The notes beneath the pieces were generated by a model. That model was not told the origin of the DNA. It saw only the letters and a program-made list of their open reading frames with translations, and made no database searches. From NCBI RefSeq assembly GCF_002994745.2, contig NC_037092.1, positions 16,669,501 through 16,733,500 of the forward strand: 64,000 nt of DNA, read 5' to 3'. The position numbers and the translations under genes are program-made. Positions within the stretch are counted from its first letter, which is position 1. Every line of letters starts with the position of its first letter. This document shows, one piece after another, positions 1-8,619 of this stretch. The stretch is from Rosa chinensis. Lineage: Eukaryota; Streptophyta; Magnoliopsida; Rosales; Rosaceae.

Positions 1-748
1 CTCCACGGCCCATACCAGGACCCCCATGTCCCTTACCACGTGGTGTATTGTTGCCACGTGGGTAGGGATCAACACGTCCAACCCTCTTTTCATTGGGGTT
101 CTTTCCACCTTTGACTTTGCCATAATTAGCCTCAGGAATTTTCTTTGTCCCAACGGGTCTGGCATTGTTGCTCAAAAGAACCTCATTGTGCCTCTCAGCT
201 ACTTGCAGTAGGTTGATCAGTTTATTGAAGGTTGTGATTCTTTTATTATCATACTCCAGCCTATACTAGTTCGCTAGTATAATTGCTGAAGTAGGAAAGG
301 TGGAAAGAGTCTTTTGGATCATATCATCTTCTGTGAGTTCCTTTCCACAGAAATTTAGACATGCCTTTAGGCGCAACATGTCTTTGTTGAAGTCATTGAC
401 CCTTTTGTAGTCAAGCAAGCGGATTTCATGCCACTGAACAGTCAATTCTGGGAGCAAGGTGTCATGAATGTTCCCAAAACGTCCCTTAAGGGCATCCCAT
501 AATTCTTTGGGTGTCTTCAACTGGAGGTATTCCCAGCGTAGGCTAGGATCAATATGTCGCCTTAAAAACATTAAGGCGTTTGCTTTTACCTTATCAGACA
601 GTCCATCGTCCTTGGGGTCAGTGGTATTTTTGATGGTGGCAGTGTATTCTTTTGCCACAAATGCAGTTTCTACATCAGAAACCCAACGGTGGTACTCAAG
701 TCCTTCTGAGTCCAAAATGTCAAATTCAGGTCGAGTTGGATCAGCCAT
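1..748 (-). pseudogene. copia-L gag polyprotein, N-terminal part with an in-frame stop
   Basis: The frame starts at ATG 748 (MADPTRPEFDILDSEGLEY) and has the copia gag signature: a short N-terminal W-containing region, then a helical block with LRRHIDPSLRWEYLQLKTP, LWDALKGRF, and a DMIQKTLSTFP block. After 160 codons there is a TAG at 266-268. The same frame then continues openly (YRLEYDNKRITTFNKLINL..., basic and Gly-rich) to the window edge, so the TAG looks like a CAG-to-TAG change. The gag would package element RNA in cytoplasmic particles. The zinc knuckle is not reached. Strand and family are secure; the intact C-terminus cannot be judged. Confidence 0.8.
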
Positions 749-2315
749 CTACATCAACAAGAGAGAAGATATAAATTACGCAGTCACAAAAGACATCCAC
801 GTGTATTATTTTCCAAACAATATGAATTAGATTTCAAGACCAAGATTCGTAATGGTCACACATTTTTTTTTCGATGCTATGTGAAAATACTTTATCACAG
901 TAATGTTGTGTGTATAAATGCGCATGAATTTTCATTATCATGGCAAAGCAAAATTTTATATGTTGTATTACAAAAATAACTATAACACATTTAATAATAA
1001 AACATAGCATATATAAAAATAAATGACATGGCTTGTTCAAAATTTTACAAATATACAACAAATTATATACTACATATAACAATAGCAAGAATATATCATG
1101 CATAACATAAAATACAAATGAGAGCATAATATAAAGGCATGCTTAGGAATAATTTATATAAGGATAAATCATGCTTAAAGGTAATTATATAAAACATAAA
1201 AACAAGGCATGCTGAAAATGATCAAAATTATCTAATTAAACATGCGTAATAACAAAATATAAAGGTATAAACAATAAGGTATAAAGCATGCTTAAAAATA
1301 GAAAATATAAATAAAATTCACCTGCTTTAGATTCCACGAATATATATCACATATATAACAAGTAATAAAATAGCATGCTCAAAAATATAAAAAAATCTAA
1401 TGATAAATAATTAAATATACCATAATATGAAAATAAAAGAGAACATACTTGGTTTTGAGAAAAACAATCCTAACGCACGCGCGTGTTGATGCAGGCGTGC
1501 GATGTTTGGGCCGCTTCCTATCTCTTTTGAGCCTTTTTTTTTTCTTTTTCTTTTTCTCTCTTTTTCTGGGCTTCAAGGCCTGTTTTGTTTTGTTTTTTTT
1601 TTTTTTTCAGTCTGGGCCGGGTCTGCTCTCTGGGCTGGCCCTTTACTTTGGGTCAAGTTTTTTTTTCTTTCTGTTTTTGTTTTTTTTCTCTTGGCCTTCT
1701 GTTCTTTGGGCCTTTTTTTTCTTTTTTTTCTGGGCCTGCAGGGCCTGCTCCTCTTTTTTGTTTTTTTTTTTGTTCTGTTCTGGGCCTGTTTTTTAGTTTC
1801 TGGGCCGGATCCTTACTTCGGCCTGAGTTGCCCTTTTTTTTTTTTTTTTCTTCTTCATCCTCCTCCGGCTTTCCTTCCTTCTGGTTTAGGAGGATCTGCA
1901 GGTGGGCGAGGGCGGGGCCGAGCGTAGCTAGGCTGCGGGGATGAGAGGCCGGACGCGGTTAGGCTGCAAGGAGGTAAGGCCGGGCGCTGCTGGGCTGCGG
2001 GGATGAGAGGCCGGACGCAGCTGGGCTGATGCAGGGCCGGGTCGGAGGCGCTGCTACAAGCGTCGGAGGCTGGGCTGTGTGCGCGGAGGCTGGATCGAAG
2101 GCTCGATCGTGCTGCTGGCGCGGGGGCACTGCAGGTGGGTGGACGCAGGGGCGTCTGGGTGCCCTTAGTAATTCGATGGCTTGTGGTGTTCGGCAGGAGA
2201 GGCGGAGGCCGGTCTGGGGATTGGAATGATTTTTTTTTTATTGGTGGCGGCAGAAAAAGAAAAAAAAAATCTCTAGGGTTTTGAGGGCTTATTTGCTCTG
2301 AGCGTGCTGATAACG
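749..2315 (-). other. long untranslated leader of copia-L
   Basis: No supportable gene lies here. Positions 750-1440 are very AT-rich. Positions 1530-1860 carry repeated poly-T tracts on the plus strand broken by GGGCC/GGGCT blocks, and 1890-2230 is GC-rich. Several overlapping open frames at 1449-1944 consist mostly of Phe/Leu/Gly/Pro from the T tracts, and I treat them as artefacts. A leader of about 1.5 kb before gag is long for copia and may contain captured or expanded sequence. Confidence 0.5.
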
Positions 2316-2531
2316 TGTAAAAGTAAAATGGAGATTGAAAATGGTCTACTCATTTCATTTCATAGTCCCTTTATATAGGGAAGAAATTACAACGGAAATA
2401 TTGATTACAATTATGATATTAAATACTGATTGATCTATCTTTTATGCTAATTGATTGGTAATCACTGATTTCTTGATTCCCTCTTCGTCAGTTACTTTGA
2501 CGAAGGCACACAATATGTTTTTCCTTTAACA
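2316..2531 (-). repeat. 5' LTR of copia-L (216 bp)
   Basis: On the minus strand it begins TGTTAAAGG and ends TTTTACA. It contains a TATA-like CTATATAAAGGG roughly 60 bases before its 3' end. It is followed directly by CGTTATCAGCACG, which I take as the primer-binding region. The boundary is inferred from the TG...CA ends, because the partner LTR is outside the window. Confidence 0.65.
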
Positions 2532-4575
2532 TTGATGGAATATAAAATGAGATTTCAACAGAAAGAATAGATATGGTAAAATGCAACAGAAAATGCAGTC
2601 ACTTCTCACTGGAAAAAAAGGTCTTTAACATTTCAATTTTTCCAATCACTACTGCAAACAGTATATTCATAGTTATCATTGCTTCACAAGATAAATTGCA
2701 ATCGGAAACTAGTAATGTGAAGACTTAGCATAATTCAATCATTCTTATATATGAAGAATAGCCATATGCTTTTCAAGCTTTTCGAAGATAATGGTACCCT
2801 GCTTAAAACAAGGACAGGTGAACCCTACTGATAAAAACACTTGGGATAGTCCCAACAGAGAATAGCTCCACCATCCATACCTCCCTCCTAGGTAGTCCAG
2901 CAAGCGTTAGCTTCACATTTTCTTGTTGAGATGGCTTTGTTGTTGACAACGCCACTGCTGGCCTATCAATCGGGTAATGGAATCTGCATTGTGCACCATA
3001 CTTACATTCCCCAATCTTCATATAATACTACAACATGAAAAAACCACAATACATAAACATGAGAGCAATCGTCATTAAGTTCTGAATGATTCAGAAATAT
3101 GAACAAGTAGTCAAACAGAACCATTTCTAGCCAAATGTCTACCATCAGAGTAACAAATGTGGATAGATAAAGCAACACTTCATGTGCTGACAGTTTCATG
3201 AATAATATGATGAGAACTAAAAAGTGTTGCAACTGTTTAAACATGTTGAAACTCAAATTCAGTATACTCTCTTAGGATCACTTTCATAGTAAATGATATA
3301 AAACAACTCAGATCTGGAAGGCCAATCATATACAACTGGAATCAAATTCATTTAACAAAAGAAGTTGCTTACTTCACACTTAGCCTATCCAAAGCGCTGA
3401 GGATTAAACAGTACAGAAGACTCGTACAATCATGTATGTATGTAGATTAACCATCAAATGGAAGCCCTAGTACTTAACATAGAATAAGCCTATATTTTCA
3501 GGCAAATGAATCATAATCATGCAATGCCATGGAATGTAGGCTTAATAAAGATACTCTAGTAAACTCTTGTTATCACACTAGAGATAGTAATCAAATTGAA
3601 GCCCTTTTTACATTATGTAGGCGAAGCAAAGGAATATGCCTACAAAGAAGTTAGACTTTGGGCAAAACAAAAACAAAGACGATTGACTTAATAACTGGCT
3701 CGACTCCACAATCATTATCAACAACTAATGAATTGCCAATGGAGCTTCCAATCCTCAATTCATTACCATAGCCTTGACATGACCAATAAGGCAATAACCA
3801 ACTCATACATGACAAACACATAAAGGTACAAGCACCTTCTCCACTTGCCTACCTGTAGAACCCTACAAGCAATCTGGCCAGTTGATCTTTAGCTTCAAGG
3901 TAGCTCCACAGCATCTTGAAGATACACACAGGACCACATCCAAATCACATAAATGCCCTTCAATGAGTTTTGATGCAGAATTGTATTTCAGACAGGCTAT
4001 CCAAGAGGAATCTCAAAACTCAGACCTAGTGAATAACTGAACATGCATGCAAACCCAAAGCCAAAGAATCTAGGGTGAGTGCATCAAACCTTAGATAATA
4101 TTCTTATGTTAGTTGAGGGATCTACACAACTAGACATTCTAACAGATTTTCAAAATTCAAGACCTAGGGGGCTCTTTGCTTAAGCAATGATCATGAGTGA
4201 ACATCCATCAATTCACTCAACCAAAAATGTCCTTAAATATGCTTCAGACAGAGCTGTGAATCTAAGCACTTGGGATGACATGATTGGCTATAATATATTT
4301 CACCATTTTAGGTTTGAGATCTTTGACTGAAAAATCTTCCTTCATGATAAAGGTAACTATTCCAAATATCTTCAACGTACTTCAAGATGGGATATGATCC
4401 CAATGCTAATCATGGCGGACAGACTCAAGATACAACTTGTATGGTGTTTTGAAACAAATTAGCCAACAAAATTTTAGACCCAACATTCCTCTTCCAATTC
4501 AGCAGTTCATGATAGACTGATTAACAGTAATCAGTATGTTCCCGTATAACTAGACTTAAAAAAGAAACTGAGCTG
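2532..4575 (-). pseudogene. HUA1-like CCCH zinc-finger gene remnant (copy A')
   Basis: This is a degenerate duplicate of the 3' half of HUA1-like copy B. 2532-3405 parallels about 16403-17265 and 3406-4575 parallels about 18910-20065, so the segment holding several middle exons (about 17270-18905 in B) is missing here. One recognisable exon remains (about 2860-3020, minus) encoding the finger GECKYGAQCRFHYPIDRP and the following Ser/Thr-Gln stretch. The preceding exon (about 3363-3410) carries a TAG where copy B has a Gln codon. The last exon is lost to the copia-L insertion. Its right end abuts RLP 3' flanking sequence at about 4580, which marks the duplication junction. Confidence 0.75.
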
Positions 4576-4866
4576 ACAGTGGACAAAATATATAAGTTGC
4601 TTGAATAATTTGACACATGATATACATGTTTAATTATTGATTACATGACACTATTAAACTTATATATGGCTTACAACAATAAAGAGAACACAGCAAACCC
4701 AACAATACTGGCCGTCATCTTCACCAGCGCCACAAACAGCTCCAAAGGGCAGTCACATGGAGAGCACCTGAACCAAAAGAGAAACAACGTACCCTGTCTA
4801 GAAAGCCACAAATGCCCCATATTGACCACCTTCAGTGCATTTTATTCTTTAATTTTCCTTTTCCAA
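4576..4866. other. RLP copy A 3' flank
   Basis: No gene is seen. 4590-4710 matches 30783-30916, the downstream flank of the decayed RLP copy C. It therefore serves as a marker of the duplicated block and probably contains the 3' UTR of the RLP gene. Confidence 0.55.
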
Positions 4867-6826
4867 TCAAGTCCTCCTTTGCCAACGAGCCACTCTCAAT
4901 GCAATTGCTAATGCTGCTTTCTCCTTTATGTCATCAAAGAATCGAAAATAGGCATACCTCCATGATTTCTTCATAAACAATGTGCCACAGACACTCCAGA
5001 AGCCTATGATGAAGCCGAGGACAGCGCTAACAACGATACCAAACTTCCCATTCTCATCAATATCATCATCATTATGATCACCATCGCCAGGGTCAGCTGC
5101 GCCATCTCCCGGGCAGACAGTTGAAAGAGGGACCCCACACAAGGATGGATTGCCTTCGTAAATGGATGAATCATTGAGTGTTTGAAGTTGGTTGCCTGAA
5201 GGAATTCTTCCGGACAAGTTGTTGAAAGACAAGTTCAAGTGAGCCAAAAAGTTTAATAAAGAAAGACTGTGAGGAATCTGCCCAGAGAGGTGATTGTGTG
5301 AGAGATCAAGAGTTTCCAGCTGCTGCAAGTTTCCAATCTTCGAAGGAATGTTTCCACTCAATTGATTTCTTGACAAGTTCAATGTACCCAGTGCAATGAG
5401 ACTGCTTATTTCTTCAGGGATTACACCTTCCAAGTTATTTGATGAGAAATCAATGCTTTTCACCAAATACAGATTGGTGTTATATACGAGTTCTTGTCCC
5501 TTCAATGTCAAGCTGGTTATCTCAGAATAAACCAGCGAATTGTAGGTGGATGTAGTGTCATTAACATAGGCCAAAGCAGTCAAATTATACAAACACTTGG
5601 GAATGGTCCCTGAAAATTTGTTGTGGCCAAGGTCTATGATATGAATAGATGGAAGAGAGCACAGTTGATGGGGGATATGTCCGCTTAAAGAGTTGGATCG
5701 CAATCTTAGCATATAAAATTCATTTGATACCTTTGGTCTTGTCTGTAAAGGTATGCTTCCAGTAAATCTATTGCCTCCAAGATCAATACTCACCAACTTG
5801 CTGCAGTTTTGGAATAGAGAAGAAGGAATTTGACCGCCAAAATTGTTGTTGCTCAGATCCAATACGTTTAGTGAGCTTGGAACACCCATTGAACTGGAGA
5901 AATTGCCAGACAAATTGTTGTCTGCGACATCTACAACCCATAGATCTCGCCAAAGACTCCATGGTCGAGGTAATTCTCCAGACAAGTGATTGCTTCTTAA
6001 AATGAGAGTTGACAAACCTGATAGGTTTGTGCACACAGAGGGTGGTATACTACCATTCAGATGATTGTCAGATAGAGCCAATATTATCAAGTTAGGCAAC
6101 AATTGATCATAATTTGAAGGAATTGGCCCGGAAAATGAATTGCTTCGAAGATCGAGAGTGGTGGCAGCATCACTAGACCAATGTGGGAGAGGGCCCACAA
6201 ATTGATTATGACTCAAATATATATTCCCCAAAGACGGGGAGTTCATGTGAAATGGAAGCTTTCCACGAATTTGGTTGTTAGATAAATCCAAATATCTGAG
6301 TTGGAAAGATATCTTCAAGAACCATTCCTCTGGTATGAAATCTGAGATTGAAGTATTACGAAGCGTGACTTCCGTTAATTCAGTTTGAGACTGAAGCCAT
6401 ACCCCAAAGGCAGGACCTACTCTGCAGTCGGCAATGTCGATTGAATTAAGTTGGAAAGGAGGAACCCAGTCATGAGCCATGTTAAAAATGAGGGACCTAG
6501 GTCCGTATGTGCTGACTGCAAAAGACTTCAATTTTGTGAGAGTTCGGAAATGGGATTCAGTTAGAATGCCTTCCCACGAATTCAAAGTTAGATCTAGGTG
6601 AACTAGCTGAGAGAGTTGTCCCAAACTTTCAGGAATTGAACCAGAAAATTGGTTTGAATTGAGGTTGAGTTCCTTCAGATATTCAAGCATTCCTAAGGCG
6701 GCAGGCAGTTCACCTTCCACCATATTGCGGAACAAATAAAGTGACTCTAATCTACGACTTGTACAGTTTGAGAAACCATTCAAAACCTCTTCCAAACTAC
6801 CATTGAACTTGTTCTGCGAAAGATCT
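4867..6826 (-). CDS. LRR receptor-like protein copy A, C-terminal part (downstream of the copia-1 insertion)
   Basis: This is the 3' part of a Cf/EIX2-type RLP, a plasma-membrane immune or developmental co-receptor lacking a kinase. About 650 residues are visible: a long run of extracellular LRRs (LxxLxLxxNxLxGxIP), a non-LRR island before the last repeats (around TSLTLKGQELVYNTN), four terminal LRRs, a cap with GNPSLCGVPL, an acidic juxtamembrane stretch, a GxxxG-type membrane helix (GIVVSAVLGFIIGFW), and a basic tail of about 34 residues ending at TGA 4867. The frame enters from the copia-1 insertion: on removing the element and one target copy, the LDL|S junction is in phase with 13992-15024. 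No internal stops were seen. As it stands the gene lacks its promoter and N-terminus on this side. Confidence 0.9.
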
Positions 6827-7302
6827 TGTAAGATCAAATATGGACATAACACATATCATCATAAAGTAATTGATGATTAGCTTAATATCAATCCTAGTTT
6901 AACATGGATACAAACAGTAAATCAATACTAGTGACTTAATGAATAGTGTATCAATTCATTAAGGATAGTAATCTATTGCTTAGTCTACAAGGAAGGCTAC
7001 AAGTTGTGATACATTAAGAATCTAACTAGGAAACCTAAACCGATATGGATAGCTTTAATGGGAAGCTTCTTGAGGTTTAAGTCACCTATATATACAGATG
7101 AATTGGTCCCTGATTACTACCGACGTTTTGCATATTGTTCTGTCCATTGAGAAGCAAGTTGGTAAGTAACAGAAGGCTATATTCAGTGTTCGTGTTTGCA
7201 GTTGCATAAGATGGAATCCATGCCAGTAATTGCTGAAGGTAAGCCTTAATCCCTTTTATGATTGTGTGCATATGTTGTGAGCATGTATATGGTTATTTTA
7301 CA
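6827..7302 (+). repeat. copia-1 5' LTR
   Basis: It begins TGTAAGATC and ends GTTATTTTACA. It carries a TATA-like CTATATATA near 7086-7094. It also holds an ATG at 7211 followed by 28 nt and a strong donor (GAAG|GTAAGC) at 7239. No differences from 13516-13991 were seen by eye. Confidence 0.95.
7086..7094 (+). promoter_or_regulatory. TATA-like box of the copia-1 LTR promoter
   Basis: CTATATATA lies about 125 bases before the LTR ATG at 7211 and about 210 bases before the LTR end, a normal position for the R-region start in plant copia LTRs. Transcription start is inferred to fall near 7115-7125. Confidence 0.55.
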
Positions 7303-7304
7303 AT

Positions 7305-7316
7305 TGGTATCAGAGC
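7305..7316 (+). other. copia-1 primer binding site
   Basis: TGGTATCAGAGC, complementary to the 3' end of plant initiator-Met tRNA, lies two bases after the 5' LTR end. Confidence 0.9.
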
Positions 7317-7403
7317 ATAGGCTCACAAGTATCAAAATCGTTTTAGGGTTTTGCAAAACAAACACAAAAAAAAAAAAAAAAGGGTTTTTGCTTTACGGAC
7401 CAA

Positions 7404-7452
7404 GTCACTGATCAGGTAACTGACCATGTAACTGGTCATGTAACTGATCAAG
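7404..7452 (+). repeat. copia-1 leader minisatellite, first block
   Basis: Four units of about 12 bp of the form GTAACTGAYCAN. It has the same motif as the larger block at 7978-8193 and the coding block at 10888-11193. It ends at a strong splice-donor-like sequence (7451-7456). Confidence 0.8.
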
Positions 7453-7977
7453 GTAAGTTACTTAAGTCAATTGCTGCATCTGGTTAAATATCAAGTTCAC
7501 GCTTCCGCTGTGATTTTTAGCAGCAAATTGGGGAAAAAGCAAAAACAGGTTTTTCTGTGAAATTGATTTCGATTCATAGCATGATAATTGAATTTTGATT
7601 GTGCTCAAGAACACTAGTTGCATTCCCGGCGTGCGTTAGGTTAGAGTAGATGGTGACCGGATGAAATTTACAATTTCTTGATTGTTCTGTGGTTTCTTGG
7701 AATCGAAACAATTTTGATTGTGCTTGAATATGCATGATGAATTAATTGATGATATGGTATTGTATCTGTGATTGTGTAAAAATTGCATGAAGAACAAAAA
7801 TCTCCCAGATTTTGTTTACACATTATTAAAATTGACAGATACGAGAGCTTAATTTTCTTACAAGGATGAATCTGGGTAGAATATAAAGTTAAAAGCTCAT
7901 GGGTTTTGTGGTTTTCTGTTGGCATAAGTGATTATGATGCACAAAGCATTCTTCATTGATGTTGGCAGAAAACGATG

Positions 7978-8193
7978 ATCAGGTAACTGACCAACTAGTC
8001 AGGTCACTGACCATGTAACTGGTCGGGTCACTGACCAAGTAACTGGTCAGGTCACTGACCATGTAACTGGTCAGGTCACTGACCATGTAACTGGCCAGGT
8101 CACTGACCATGTAACTGGCCAGGTCACTGACCATGTAACTGGCCAGGTCACTGACCAAGTAACTGGTCAGGTAACTAATCAAGTAACTGATCG
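7978..8193 (+). repeat. copia-1 leader minisatellite, main block
   Basis: About 18 alternating 12-bp half-units (GTAACTGGTCAG / GTCACTGACCAT), forming 24-bp higher-order units. Three consecutive 24-bp copies near 8094-8165 look nearly identical. It is non-coding on the element's sense strand. It is related to the in-frame repeat in pol. Confidence 0.9.
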
Positions 8194-8619
8194 AATAACA
8201 AAACTGAAATTGTGTTTTGTGTTTTAAAACTATGCTTCAGTTTTATCTTCCAAAGAAGTGGTCAAGTATGGTTTTAGAATACAAAACAGCAATATGCGTG
8301 CTTGATGAAAATAAATACGGATACTTAGAAATTTTTCTTCTGTCTAAAGATGTGGATAAATTTCTTTGGATAACTTGTTTTCATTGAACATGGTATATTG
8401 ATAAAGAACTCCAGGATGTTATGCTTCTGCTCAAAAGTGTTGCTTAACATTATTTTTGGTTATGGACTGATATGAATGCAAGTATGGATTGTTTAGGTTT
8501 TCTGTATGTTCTTGTTTTGGTTGCTTAAAGCTAAATAAAACACAGAAAACTTAAAATTATTTTCTTTACAAATTGAGAACTCACACGAATTTTTGTTTTG
8601 CTCCTTAGGTAACTCTTAC

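Larger units (their letters stand above)
1..2531 (-). mobile_element. 5' part of a Ty1/copia retrotransposon (copia-L), cut by the window edge
   Basis: On the minus strand this reads LTR (2531-2316), a primer-binding-like sequence, a leader of about 1.57 kb, then a copia-type gag from 748 that runs off the left edge. Protease, integrase, RT and the 3' LTR lie outside the window. The insertion sits in the HUA1-like remnant A': sequence right of 2531 resumes the same order as 16403 onward in copy B. The five bases after the LTR (TTGAT) would be one half of the target duplication, but the other half is not visible. An in-frame stop in gag suggests a decayed copy. Confidence 0.8.
7239..8608 (+). 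other. predicted leader intron joining an LTR-encoded ATG exon to gag
   Basis: The donor AAG|GTAAGC lies at 7239 inside the 5' LTR. The acceptor TTTGCTCCTTAG lies at 8607-8608 after a pyrimidine-rich tract. Splicing would join the ten-codon exon starting ATG 7211 to gag in the correct phase. A second strong donor (CAAG|GTAAGT) is at 7453. No transcript evidence is available, so this is an inference from junction quality and phase. Confidence 0.5.

Noticed and set aside
1449..1944. Three overlapping open frames of about 115-140 codons on the plus strand
   Set aside because: They consist of Phe/Leu/Gly/Pro from poly-T and GGGCC tracts, overlap in all frames and lie in a retrotransposon leader.
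7305..7316. tRNA gene
   Set aside because: The tRNA-like strings here and at 60089 and 58479 are primer binding sites next to LTRs; no cloverleaf was found around them.
7979..8182. Minus-strand open frame with repeated S-Y-M-V-S-D-L
   Set aside because: It is the reverse reading of the copia-1 minisatellite.
7978..8193. Possible CRISPR-like array
   Set aside because: Units are contiguous tandem 12/24-bp repeats without spacers, in a plant retrotransposon.
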